Below are positions 45,393-55,779 of a stretch of 64,000 bases of DNA, in pieces. The notes under the pieces were generated by a model that made no database searches, was not told the DNA's origin, and worked only from the letters and a program-made list of their open reading frames with translations. Every line of letters begins with the position of its first letter. Within the stretch, counting starts at the first letter, position 1. The translations under genes and the position numbers were made by a program. Location of the stretch: NCBI GenBank assembly GCA_963971575.1, contig OZ020612.1:34699916-34763915 (forward strand), written 5' to 3'. This DNA is from Liopterus haemorrhoidalis. Its lineage: Eukaryota > Arthropoda > Insecta > Coleoptera > Dytiscidae.

Positions 45393-45757
45393 TTATTCTC
45401 GTATTTATTATAGTTTGGAAAGTTGAACCGTTTAAAACCTATTCCTGCAGGCCAAAATTCTGGATTGTATAGTACATTTTTTAAGCTGAAATTAGCCCCC
45501 ACGCAAAAGCATTTGTTTTGACTATTTTTTGTTGGAAGCTCTTTAACCTCAAAATTAGAATTTTTATCTTGGCATTTGTTCTTTAGATATTTTAGTAGTA
45601 TGTCTTCAGTAACATCTCTTCTCACCCTATTGATGTAGAGCCATACTTTCTGTTGAACTCCCATGTTAGCACCGTCTTCACTGTTTGAGCTGCCCAGATT
45701 TCGATTTTGAGTCTTTTTTGTTTCGCTTTTTGTATGTAACTTGTTTATATCCGTCAT
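45380..45757 (-). CDS. LINE ORF1, C-terminal part (truncated)
   Basis: A 125-codon frame ending VGANFSLKNVLYNPEFWPAG and GFKRFNFPNY. The pattern KVWLYINRVRRDVTEDILLK followed by a W-P-x-G motif is the C-terminal nucleic-acid-binding domain of many CR1/Jockey-group ORF1 proteins. Upstream the sequence runs into a TA microsatellite, so the N-terminal part is lost. The last codons are TTT TTA TAA; the ORF2 frame overlaps the end by 13 bases in the -1 register. Confidence 0.75.
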   Translation of the reverse strand: MTDINKLHTKSETKKTQNRNLGSSNSEDGANMGVQQKVWLYINRVRRDVTEDILLKYLKNKCQDKNSNFEVKELPTKNSQNKCFCVGANFSLKNVLYNPEFWPAGIGFKRFNFPNYNKYENKNFL

Positions 45758-45772
45758 CTGTATTTGTATTAT

Positions 45773-45801
45773 TTAAATATATATATATATATATATATAT
45801 A
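45773..45801. repeat. (TA)n microsatellite at the LINE 5' end
   Basis: About 13 TA units directly beside the truncated 5' end of the LINE, matching the TA array at the other end. Confidence 0.85.
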
Positions 45802-45829
45802 TTTCTTAGTTTGTAAAAACTTAAAACGT

Positions 45830-46255
45830 AGCCCTCGTATCTCGCGCACGTTTTGGGACGCAACCGGCCAACAAATTGTGGTATACCATTCAGTAGTGAC
45901 TATACGACAATGTTCTAGTGGAACAGCAATATAACTCGTACATCCGAAGAATTAAGCAACTATCTTCTTGCCAGTGCTTCGTGTACGTTTCACTTTGACT
46001 GGGTTGTCTTCGTCTGGGAAGATCCATGTGAGCCGACAACCGTTTACTTTCTAGTTCGTAGCAGTAAATCCATGTTTCGTCACCTGATATGACGTAGACA
46101 GCTTTTGAATGGCCTCTAATTTTTATGTGCATTTTCTTGCTCCACTCAACACGCGGCTTCTTTTGCACATAATTTAACTAGAATGGTATCCACCGAACAC
46201 AATGCTTCCTGACGGTTAGATGTTCATGTAGGATTGTATTGATTCGAGTCATGGA
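45830..46255 (-). pseudogene. mariner transposase fragment
   Basis: The minus strand reads TRINTILHEHLTVRK, KKPRVEWSKKM and VISGDETWIYCYELESKR, around the first catalytic D of mariner transposases, with later frames degraded. It begins exactly where the hAT-type end at 46256 starts, so one cut the other. Confidence 0.8.
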
Positions 46256-47110
46256 TAGGGATATGCGATGCTGAGAAAGTATCGATATTTAGGTATCGAT
46301 AATATCGAATAAAAATTATCAATAGCGGTATCGTATCGAAAAAAAAATATCGATATTTTCAAGTATCGAAAGAAAAAACTAATATATTTTCTATAAAACG
46401 TAAATACAACATTTTATTCTTATAATAACAATTTTATTGTTTTACAATAATAAATAGATTCGTAGTATGGACATTAAAGTACATAGTATACATGTCACTT
46501 TTCACAGATGACCTAGGTAACAATAAATTGGACACCTACAAACAACGTAGGCGAGGAAGATTCATTCATTGAATAAAACTAATAATTAAAAGGCGTTCAT
46601 GAAGAGAAGAGGTAAACGCAGGGACGTAGCCAGGGGAGGGGGCATAGGGGGTATTTGCCTCCCCCCCCAGGATAGTTTACCCTATATAAAATATACTTTT
46701 TTTACTTAATATACTTTTATTATTTAATATACTACAAAAGACCTAGAACGCTGTTATTTTCTACCCAAGCCATGTAATTAAGGTCGTACCGACCAATTTA
46801 GAATATTTTGTTATTCCCCCCCCCCCCCCTCAAGCTGAAATCCTGGCTACGTCCTTGGGTAGACGAGACCATGGAACCTAGCAAAAGTTCATATACACAC
46901 CAGTTTTGCAAGTGAAATATCGGAATCTTTCACTTGCAATACTGGTGTGCATATGAAGTACTCTTGCTGAAGCCTTCGAGTCTGAGTGATTGTTTAAAAT
47001 AGAATTTAACACTCCACTCTTCTTCATTGCAAGCACCGAGAAAACTCCTTGGTCTATTTTGGTTAAATAGGTCCACTCTTTGCTTCTTGGTGGTGACATT
47101 TTTAATTAAA
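46256..47110 (-). mobile_element. Internally deleted hAT element (partial)
   Basis: The terminal block 46256-46400 (TAGGGATATGCGATGCTGAG and TATCGATA-rich sequence) is the reverse complement of the 3' end of the hAT element at 50136-51882. On the minus strand an open frame starts at 47099 with MSPPRSKEWTYLTKIDQ, a BED-finger-like hAT N-terminus, and passes directly into FSVLAMKKSGVLNSILNNHS, the C-terminal end of the same transposase family. The core is missing, like a Ds-type deletion derivative. The 5' TIR was not found. A MITE interrupts it at 46619-46857. Confidence 0.75.
46619..46857. mobile_element. hAT MITE, 239 bp
   Basis: Ends CAGGGACGTAGCCAG and CTGGCTACGTCCTTG are inverted. Flanks GGTAAACG (46611-46618) and GGTAGACG (46858-46865) differ at one base. 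A C-run of about 14 lies at 46816-46829. Confidence 0.88.
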
Positions 47111-47679
47111 ATACAAAAATAACCACTAACATTTCATAACCTCAAAGGTAGAGAAAAAAGGCGCCAAACGCAGCAACTTCTTAACCGTTCAACGCATGTT
47201 TCTTGGCGTACTATGTCCTGCTTCATTGCGATAAAGATGCCTGATATATCGGTTGGTAAATACCAAAACATATCATTTAATTCACCTATCATAATGATGA
47301 ACCCTGGATAAAACCCACGCCTAGTACCCGAACACCGCTCGCCACATAGTTGATATTAATGGTACGATATAAAGTCGAGTATATGACGCATGCATTCCGA
47401 AGAAGAAACGGTCGGAAAAATGTAAGGTGTTTTTGCCGGTACCGGGGAATGAACCCTGGCCCGCTACGAATGACACTATTATATCAAATATTATCGTTTC
47501 GACCGAGAACTTGACGATTTTTGCTTTCTCTGTGGCTATTCTTTGGAATCAACGATTTACAAAAATCCGCTGAAGATCTCGCTTTACGTATACCATAGAT
47601 TTAAATATACGTATGTATCTCACATGTGATTTTCAAAGTTGTAAATTTGAAGGCACGCCACTAATATATAACAGTAAAA
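47111..47679. other. Intergenic, no gene assigned
   Basis: A B-box-like word (GGGTTCATTCC on the minus strand near 47450) occurs without an A-box. I see no other feature. Confidence 0.4.
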
Positions 47680-47957
47680 CTGTAACTTCCCTTAACATTT
47701 TACAGGCTCTTCACGCCTTTGCATTGCGAATATTTACACTCTCTGTTTCTACTGCTTTGTGTGAGAAAACTTTTAGCAAGTTAAAATTAATTAAGAATTA
47801 TTTAATTATTGTCGTTCTGTCTGAAAATAGATCGACCATCGAATAAGAACAACTATCCAATCTTTCTATCATTTCGGCTGAATATAGTATCACTAAAAAT
47901 ATAAATTATGATGATGTAGTCAATGAATTATTTAAAATGAAAATCAGAAAAGTGTAA
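47680..47957 (+). pseudogene. hAT transposase C-terminal dimerisation domain
   Basis: The frame reads LRIFTLSVSTALCEKTFSKL and KLIKNYLIIVVLSENR, the hATC dimerisation motif, then a stop at 47844-47846 and a continuation in the same frame (NYDDVVNELFKMKIRKV) to a second stop at 47957. This is a different hAT lineage from the one at 50283. The 5' part is gone. Confidence 0.85.
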
Positions 47958-48244
47958 TAAAAGTAATTTATTTTCATTTGAAAATACATGTGAATGATTT
48001 TATATATTTCTTATGTACACAAAAATGATTTATTGATTTTCTCAAAAAAAAAAAAAAACCAAGGGCTCCAAAAATAAAACCTTTCCCAGGGCACTTAACA
48101 AGCTAGTTACGTCACCCAGGGCCGTATTTACTTAAATCGAGGCCCGCGGCGCAAATGATTTCTGGGGCCCTCTATCTTAGCTAATAAAGCAATTTAAAAA
48201 ATTGTTTTGATAAAAAAAGACAATTATTTTTACATTTTTTAAGT

Positions 48245-48815
48245 TTAGTCTTAGGGTGCTCCCAGTAACTTCTCAAATATTAATCTAGTTAAAAAAATGC
48301 AAACATTTGTTTTCTTATTATGAACAGTCTTTGTTTATATATTGTTCTGTTAAGTCAATAATAAGGGAGATGTTTTAAAATTTTTATTGAACAGTTTTAA
48401 CCGGGTTTAGAATGAACATTTTGAGATGTATAGCATCTCAAAATGCCTATGTTCGAATTCTGGTCAAGTAACGTGAAAATATATCCAGCAGTTTTTCATG
48501 AATCTCGGACAAAAACTGATTTTTTTGCGCATATTGTCTTATAATCATCTAAAACGTATAGAAACCAAATATGAGGTCGCAAAAATAGTATTAATAGGGA
48601 TAGGTTATGCACGGGAATACAACCGATAGGGTTAATGTGAATTCGTCTGTGTGGTCCTCCTGATGTAATGTACTGCGCTCCATTTTCGACTTTGTTGCGT
48701 CAACTGTCATTCGTTTTCTGTAAGCTCTGCACCTTTCCACATTGGTGTGTGGCACATTATTGGATTCTTGGGATCCGAGCTATTCGATTTTGGTTCTTAG
48801 ATCGAATTTTGCTTG
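48245..48815. repeat. Long inverted repeat, right arm
   Basis: Partner of 41802-42412 in opposite orientation. Both share the palindrome and GAGCACCCTA/GGACTAAACTT-type inner edge. Just left of it, 48118 onwards (CAGGGCCGTATTTACTT) looks like one end of a hAT MITE. Confidence 0.85.
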
Positions 48816-49460
48816 GCTTTCCGACGAGTATATGTCGACATTGTGAAATTTATTAATTTTTCAACCAACATTGTATTCGATTTCACTTCTAATCAACAGA
48901 TTTCGACGTTAGCTTTCGTTTGAGACCAGTTTCGACATCATTGCGTTTTGCAGTCCCGTGTTACACAGATTTGAAGTACAGATTTGCGCAGCGCAGCGGA
49001 AAGTTCTCAAAATGCCGCACCCACCCCTCCATCCTGATTTCGCGGCGCGCGAACTCTACAAGTATATGTTCCCTCAGCTATCAAATGACACTAAGTTGGT
49101 TTGATTCGCGTTGATAATATAGAAATTATTAGAACTAACTCGATGCCTACTTTTTCGTAACGCCCAACTTTCCGTTCTGGCCGCCTAGTAATGAACTGAT
49201 TTTATTAACACGTATTCATTAAAAAAAAAGATAGCCACTAAGTTTATTAATGTAAATTTAAGATTTATTATTTAATCGACATATTTATTAATTGGATTCG
49301 TTTACTGGCGAAAATATTTATACTTATAATGAATATGTACATATGGGATTTAAACAAATATTTTTGTTTAAATCACATACATATTTATTTGGAGGTAGTC
49401 CAACGTGGGCCTCCCTGTCAAGACTGACCCCCAGCTATCGCCTCATGCACGTAAGGGTAA
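48816..49460. other. Intergenic, no gene seen
   Basis: Mixed composition with no long frame that I trust. Confidence 0.45.
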
Positions 49461-49794
49461 ATACGGCACTAACGCAGTGGCAGGGCCAGCGTGGGACCCT
49501 TCTCAAATATTTCCTGTCCCCTTTAGATTTTACTCAAATAATTCCTGATCCCTCCATATTTTAAGAGCTAGCGCCGCCACTTCCCGCACAGTGGTGGCGC
49601 TAGCAGGGGGTCCGGGCCCCCTAAAAATTGCTCTGGCACCCCTAGAATTGCTTGGAGAAAAATGTATTTTAGAAGTGAGGACCTTTTTTTTAGATCATCA
49701 ATGATTTCAAATATTTTCTGGCCCCCCAAATTTTACTCAAAAATTTCCTGTATCCTCCCCCTCCCCAGATTTTAAGAGCTAGCGCCGCCACTTT
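49461..49794. mobile_element. Two adjacent hAT-like MITE pieces
   Basis: The clearer piece is 49589-49794: CAGTGGTGGCGCTAGC at its left, GCTAGCGCCGCCACTT at its right. The preceding piece (about 49470-49582) ends with the same GAGCTAGCGCCGCCACTT and shares ATTTCCTG and TTTTACTCAAA words, so it is likely a truncated relative. Target duplications are not clear. Confidence 0.65.
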
Positions 49795-50282
49795 GCCCGG
49801 ACGACACCATACATATTTGTAAGTACAAAAGTAAACTTAGGTAAGTCGTCGCATATGTTTAAATTTACATTGTGCAACCCGTAGTTTTCCAATATTTATT
49901 ACAATAAAATATTATGTTTTCCCTTTTTCTTTTGAGACCTCTATTTTCTGTTAGTTACACTGCCCTTGATAAATTTCTGGTTGCGCTACTGGTCATTACT
50001 ACCTATACATTTGTATTAATTTTGAACATTAAAAATCACGTGAGTTTTAGTTGCAGTTGAACTCGACGACAGCAACTGGACTGATAGTGGTAGATTGCAA
50101 GTACTAAACAACCACTTTTTGTGGTCGACTACAACTAGGGATGTTCCGATACTACTGATATACGATACCAGTATCCATATTGTTCATTCGATATCACGAT
50201 TTTAGTATCGATACTAATCTTCCGATACTTTACTCATATCAGTACATTTGACCCAGTATCGTATCGAATTGGTTTTTTTTTT

Positions 50283-50457
50283 CTTCTTAACTTTGCTCAG
50301 AAATTCTTGTCTGTAGTAGCGACTTCAGTTCCTTCAGAGCGCTTATTTTCCAAAGTAGGAACCACTGTATGCAGAGACAGAAATAGGCTTCTGGGCAAAA
50401 GGCTTACTAAACTGCTTTTTCTCGGTGCTTGCAATGAAGAAGAATGGAGTGTTTAAT
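50283..50457 (+). pseudogene. hAT transposase C-terminus
   Basis: The frame reads FAQKFLSVVATSVPSERLFS and KVGTTVCRDRNRLLGKRLTK, then LLFLGACNEEEW, the hATC domain. It ends naturally near 50457. All of the N-terminal and catalytic part is absent. Confidence 0.88.
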
Positions 50458-50477
50458 TATATTTTAAACAATCACTC

Positions 50478-50986
50478 GGGTACCATCCCACGTCGGCATA
50501 ACAGGCAATGAAAAAGCTGATACTGCAGCCAAAGAAGCCACCAAGTCCACGGAACAGATAGATATGCCTATTCCAACTAGAGACTTTAAAACCAGCATAA
50601 AGAAAAATATAGGAAATAGTTGGAATAGTCAATGGTCGGAAATAGATGAAGTTAGAAACCACCTCCGGCAAATAAAAACCGACACTACCCCATGGCCCGG
50701 AAGAAACAATAGAAAAGAAGAAGTAGTAATTACGAGACTTAGGATTGGACACACCTTACTCACCCACAAACATCTATTCGAACATTGCGAACCAACAAAA
50801 TGCGACACATGTGACACGACACTTACAGCCAGACACATCCTAGTAGAATGCCCAAAATACACCACACAACGAAGAGACAACAAAATTACAGATCACTCAA
50901 TAAAAGACATTTTAGGCAACAACTCAGACTCGATAGATAATGTCATCTCATATCTTAAAAGCATAGATCTATATAATAAAATATAA
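50478..50986 (+). pseudogene. LINE ORF2 C-terminal part (RNase H end, zinc motif)
   Basis: Uninterrupted 3' part of ORF2. After the RNase H end comes RLRIGHTLLTHKHLFEHCEP and CDTCDTTLTARHILVECPKY, the CCHC-type motif C-x2-C-x7-H-x4-C found at the end of such ORF2 proteins. The frame is intact, so the insertion is recent. Confidence 0.88.
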
Positions 50987-51119
50987 TGTTACACTTTGAA
51001 TTATAACTCTTATAAATGTATAGTATATAAATGTAGATATATATTTGTACACACATTGTAATATATAAGATTTGTGGGTGCTAATAGCCCTAGCAGCTGA
51101 AGCACCCCTAAATAAACAA

Positions 51120-51150
<31 letters not shown>
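50478..51150 (+). mobile_element. 5'-truncated LINE with poly(A) tail
   Basis: A 10-bp duplication ACAATCACTC flanks it (50468-50477 and 51151-51160), and it ends in about 26 A. The coding part opens with VPSHVGITGNEKADTAAKEA, the end of an RNase H domain, and the frame ends at 50986. So it belongs to an RNase H-bearing clade of the I/Jockey/R1 group, unlike the LINE at 42.5 kb. Confidence 0.93.
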
Positions 51151-51151
<1 letters not shown>

Positions 51152-51282
51152 CAATCACTCACACCTATAGGCGCCATTGCCTTGCCATTTTTTAACACCA
51201 CCTGACATACAATTTCAAAGGTGCAAACTACTAAAATCATAATTTCTTGATAGTTTGTTTTTACAAAACTGAACAGCATATA

Positions 51283-51702
51283 CAGGCTATTCTAAACGTT
51301 TAGGCGGAACAAGATTTTGAAATCTAGTCATTTTTATCTATTAATTCGGACTTTTGGTCATTTTGTTTAAGCTTTGTAAATCATACTCACATTGCAAATT
51401 CTAGATTAAATTGATTGTCATTATAAAACTTCCTTTTCATTGTATTTTAATTTTTTGTCACTCTTAATAAAAATTTCTCATTTATTTATTTGTTTTATCT
51501 TTAAAATATATAAAAAAAGTATTAAAATTGTTAATAAATGTCATTCGTTTCCATGGTTCTCACAGAATAGTTTGGACTCTTGAATTTTCACATACCAACC
51601 TACAAAATTAAATAACCCAAGCAAGGTCCGTTCTCGTGACTCGTGACAACCTAAAAGAACGACATTCCCATTTAGTTCCGCGTAAACGTTTGGAATAGCC
51701 TT
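51283..51702. mobile_element. mariner-type MITE, copy 2
   Basis: Ends CAGGCTATTCTAAACGTTTA and its near-complement are flanked by TA. It is a reverse-oriented relative of 16894-17300, sharing the GTAGATTTGCAATCTAG-type and CAAAGCTTAAAC internal words. Confidence 0.82.
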
Positions 51703-51890
51703 TATACTTTAATCTTTTTATTTTAGTAAAACAATTAAATTGTTATTAGAAGAGTAAAATGTTTTTTACGTTTTATACAAAATATATTAATTTTTCCTTT
51801 CGATACATGAAAATATCGATACTTTTTATTCGATAGTATCGATACCCAAATATCGATACTTTCTCAGTATCGCATATCCCTAACTACAAC

Positions 51891-52249
51891 AGCAATAAAA
51901 ATGCTATTTGTTTATAAATAATATTTTTGTTAAATTTAAGTAATAATTTGTATAAATAATTGACCGTCTTAAATGGTTTGGTTAAGTAATAATTTTTTGG
52001 GTATAATAAAACTAAGTTCTTTTCTTGTCAAATAGTTAAAACATACTTTATTTGCAGACTACTTTCGATTCTTTCTGAATCATTTTCAAAGCTTGCAAAT
52101 ATAAAAAATATATAAAAATGTTAAAAAAATAAATAGATAAATAGTTAAAAAATTAAATCAATAGTTAAAATACGCATTAAATATATTTCAATTTAACGGA
52201 CATTTTTTAAAATCTTCCTTCTTGTTTAGACAGTTTTATAAAATGAGAA
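51891..52249. other. Intergenic AT-rich sequence
   Basis: No gene or repeat that I can support. Confidence 0.45.
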
Positions 52250-52684
52250 ACAGAATGCAACGAGTTCTACGGCGTTTGAACGGCGCTATCTGTCAGAGGA
52301 AAGTTAAAACCAAGCTGTTGTCCGCAAGTGCACAGAATGTGTAACGTCCTAGCGGCGTTCGAACGCCGTTGATACTGAATGTTCGTTAACTTCCAACTTT
52401 TGACGCCGTTGAACGTTGACTCAGAACACCTAACATCAGTTTTTACTGAATGGTAAAGTGTTTGTATGTATAAATAACTTGCATACAACATAAATAACAT
52501 CACACACAAGTCTTCATCATTCATTATAATTTTAATAAAATAAATCGCACGTATAAACACAGATATAGGTTGTCACGTGACATTTTGACGGCGTTAAAAA
52601 TGATTGCATTGTGTGCAGGCGAAAATTAAACGGCGCTAACGCAACGCCGTCGGAAATGACGGCGTAGCGCGCTGTGCATTCTGT
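52250..52684. mobile_element. Candidate MITE with ACAGAATGCA ends
   Basis: Begins ACAGAATGCAACGAGTTCTA and ends, inverted, ACAGAATGCACAGCGCGCTA. CGGCGTT words recur at both ends in opposite orientation. Composition is GC-richer than the flanks. Target duplication not resolved. Confidence 0.6.
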
Positions 52685-52821
52685 TCCAGGCTTAAGTCGA
52701 CATGCACACTTAACTGTCCAATTAGTTTTATTAGACCGATACCCAAAAAATTAAACAATAATGATAAAATATAAATTTTCACTTACCTGTTTTCTTTTGT
52801 TGATGTAATGTTAGCGCAGAA

Positions 52822-53007
52822 CAGGCCCGGACTGAAAACATATTTAGTATCGAGAAATCTGACCCCACAAGATTTGATAATCAAATGCCCAGAAATTAAT
52901 CGGGCCAAGCCAGTGCTTAATCAGGCCAAGACAATATTTATTTTCTAATTTCAAGTCACGAGTCACCGGCATATTTTCCGATTTTGCGCCGGGTCAGTCC
53001 AACACTG
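52822..53007. mobile_element. hAT-like MITE, 186 bp
   Basis: Starts CAGGCCCGGACTG and ends CAGTCCAACACTG; flanks GCGCAGAA and GCACATAA agree at six of eight positions, consistent with an old duplication. Confidence 0.6.
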
Positions 53008-53216
53008 GCACATAAAATACTATTACGCATGAATATGATATGGTAATAGTTACAGTTACTAGTTATCTTTTAAAATTTTTTATGCCGAGACACATCGGAG
53101 AAAAAATACTAATTTAGAATATTATAAAATATTTTTAACATTAAGGAGTGACTGAATATTTCTAAACCAAAAAACTGCGTACTAAAGCAATATATAAAAT
53201 AAATGAATATTTAAAT

Positions 53217-53840
53217 TACAAGGGTCATTTTTTAAATAAGAACCGTTCTGGTTTCAAAATAAACACAACTAACGTTTTTTCAAACATTTTATTTCAACAA
53301 TAACCAACATCCTTTCCGCTAATTTTCGACGTAATCCCCGTTCCGCTCGAGGCATTTTTCCGAACGGGCGATGAGTTAAACGATCCTTTCGTCGTAGAAG
53401 TCGGCCGCCAGTCCATTTAACCAACCGTTGACAGTGTCTTTGACGTCATCATCTATTTGCATCCGTTTTCCGCATGAAAATCCCTTCAATTTTGTAAAGA
53501 GGTGATAATCGGAAGTTGCCAGGTCCGGACTATAAGGTGGGTGCATCAACAGCTGCTTTCAGGTCGTTACGTGGTCGTTAGGTCGTTCGTGATTACGGTT
53601 GAAAGGCCAGAACGTTCCTCGTCATGGATGTTTATTCTTCCACCATTCAATAAACGAGACCACTTTCGCACATTCCCTTCATTCATCACACCTTCCCCAT
53701 ACACTTTAATGAGTTGCCGAAGGATTCCGGCGGGGCGAGTATTTGTTGCATTTAAAAACCGAATCACAGCGCGTACTTCGCAATTAGTCGGTTTAATAAT
53801 GGACATAGCTGATATTAAATTGCCGCACAATATCGTCTAC
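53217..53840 (-). pseudogene. Internally deleted mariner
   Basis: On the minus strand the transposase starts near 53830 (AMSIIKPTNCEVRAVIRFLN, GEGVMNEGNVRKW, DEERSGLSTVITNDL), then jumps near 53570 to the C-terminal end HPPYSPDL and WLNGLAADFYDERI down to 53270. The catalytic centre between is deleted. The 3' end beside 53217 (CAAGGGTCATTTTTTAAATA) looks like the TIR; the other TIR was not found. Confidence 0.85.
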
Positions 53841-53994
53841 CTCCGCTAGCAACTTCAGACGTTAAAACGACTGCGGGGAACGCTATGCGAGGATGAGATG
53901 CACCTTGCGTCTTCAGTGTACGTAGAGAACCAAGAAAACATGCTTTTTGCACTCAAGAATGATGCCAATTTTCTGCTTGAAGGACGCCTTCGTT

Positions 53995-54770
53995 CCGTTT
54001 AGAACGCCCGTGATGAGCACTGCAAGCTTAATTTTGTGTTCCAGGTACATTTGCCGCATGTCAGACAGAAGGTGTTTACCTGGTTTTTAGACCTACAGAA
54101 GTCGACGACAAATATCTCTCGTATTTCGTGGTCCAGCAGGACCATGCCTGGCTTCGTTGCTTGAAATGGCCGAGAAGTGGGAATGGAGTAGGAATTCCAG
54201 TATCTGTGGCATCTGGAATTTTCCACCACCTTCTCTATATCCCCTGGAGCATATGGAACGATGCGAGTTTTGTTAATTCCATAGTATTGTCTCAAGTAGT
54301 AGTAGATCACGCATAGAGCAGCATTGCGCCAGTAGATGTAGTGTGAGACGGCGTAGAAGGGGCATGCGGATAATAAATGCATCAGGGTTTCAGGGTACGT
54401 TTTGTACGCTCTGTAGGTATGTGAAATATCTTCTTGCAAGATAATCTTTTGATATGTCATCGTGCTTTACCCCCCATCCTGACATGCAAATATAAAACCT
54501 TCTGCCTCGGATCTTAGGCCCGCCGAACGCAGAAAGGCAAAGGTCAATTTCCGGGACAAAGACTGGTCCTGGATGACTTGAAAGAACGTCGAGTGTAGCT
54601 GTTTGCTCATATGTTCTTCCATGAGCATACGTTGCTCTGCCTTTTTAATAGATTCGCTGATTTGTCTGTACTCCGTATTTGACATTGGAGTACCAGCGAA
54701 TCTTCGGTTCGGCGCTAATTCGGCCAATCCAAAACTCTCTGCTGCTCTGCGTGCCTCTTGAAGCTATAAT
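53995..54770 (-). pseudogene. R2-like LINE, zinc motif and endonuclease region
   Basis: Two frames (54727-54467 and 54460-53999). The first has ADEQRMLMEEHMSKQLHSTF-like sequence (KAEQRMLMEEHMSKQ) and DQSLSRKLTFAFLRSAGLRS. The second has SHTYRAYKTYPETLMHLLSA, where the first two cysteines of the expected CCHC motif are tyrosines, and TKPGMVLLDHEIREIFVVDF, where the PD of the endonuclease motif has become PG. Both changes suggest loss of function. Confidence 0.8.
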
Positions 54771-55077
54771 ACTTCTTTTCCAGCAAAATCGTGGGCAATG
54801 ACGAGTTGCATGAGGGAATCACCGCTTCTTAATGTACGGAAAGTGGTACTCAAAACAATTCTACCTTGAAGACTCTCTAGGTTTAGCAGTCCTCTTCCTT
54901 CCATATGAAGGGGGAGATAAATACGCTGGACGGAGGATTTTTTTATGTAGGCTACTGTGCATGTTCATGATTTTTTTGGTCTCAGTGTCCAAGGACTGTA
55001 ATTCTTTGACGTTCCACTTAAGGACGCCAAATGTATAGAGCAGTATTGGGACAGTATGCATATTTGTGGCAGATATC

Positions 55078-55700
55078 TTATTCCGCTCTTACCCTTATAC
55101 TCAGGAACGTGTAAGTCTCTCCAGCATCTAGATGATGGCTGATGCTCCCGTCGATCAGCTGAAGATCCACGCCATTACCTATGCTTCGACATCGTTTTAT
55201 ACGGAGGACTGCGCATTTGTTTAAACCGAATTTCATACCGACCGCCTCGCTGTAATTTTGGACAGTGTCCAGTGCGCTTTTTAGATCGCACTGGTTGGAA
55301 GCATAAAGTTTCAGGTCATCCATGTAAAACAAATGGGTGGCCTTATGTCTCCTTCGGCCTGGCGGACCGCAACTGTACCCATTACCTTTCCTGAGCTCAA
55401 CGGATAGAGGTAACAGCGAGATGCAAAATAGCAATGGGCTCAATGAGTCGCCGTGGAAGACGCCTCGCCGGTAGTGAACCCATTCAATATGGAGGACTTC
55501 TTTAACGGATCTTAGTGTAAACTTAGTCCTCCATAATGCCATGATATTTGCTAGGCATCTCACTATATCAGGATGGATCTCACTATATCAAGGCATTCAA
55601 AAAGATTCAACAGGAGTTGGTAGGATGTTCACTCGAATGCCTTAGCGTAATCCATCCAAGCCATCGACAGGTTGCGAAGATGAGCCTCTGCATCATGGTA
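55078..55700 (-). pseudogene. R2-like LINE, reverse transcriptase core
   Basis: The frame 55563-55078 holds YRRGVFHGDSLSPLLFCISL and HKATHLFYMDDLKLYASNQ with the two catalytic aspartates (YMDD), then DLKSALDTVQNYSEAVGMKF and KCAVLRIKR. Just before it, 55570-55700 carries AWMDYAKAFE, motif A, in another frame. The active residues survive although the frame does not. Confidence 0.85.
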
Positions 55701-55779
55701 AATACAACGGTCAATTAGTATATTATCTTTGCAACCTGCGAAGCCTCTCTTCGATTCTTTCTGTTTATAGATCTGAATC

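Larger units (their letters stand above)
42484..45772 (-). mobile_element. CR1/Jockey-group LINE, 5'-truncated, intact ORF2
   Basis: On the minus strand the element has the end of ORF1, an uninterrupted ORF2, a short 3' UTR with its own TA-rich block, AATAAA and a (TTA)n tail. TA microsatellites lie on both sides (42421-42482 and 45773-45801), so it probably inserted into one TA array. ORF1 is cut short, showing 5' truncation on integration. The clean ORF2 indicates a young copy. Confidence 0.88.
50136..51882 (+). mobile_element. hAT element with two nested insertions
   Basis: The 8-bp duplication ACTACAAC (50128-50135 and 51883-51890) flanks ends TAGGGATGTTCCGATACT and, inverted, TAGGGATATGCGATACT. 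It holds the C-terminal end of a hAT transposase, a LINE at 50478-51150 and a mariner-type MITE at 51283-51702. Without the insertions the element is only about 640 bp, an internally deleted copy of the family also seen at 46256-47110. Confidence 0.9.

Noticed and set aside
47440..47475. tRNA-like B box (GGGTTCATTCC, minus strand)
   Set aside because: No A box at the right distance and no cloverleaf.
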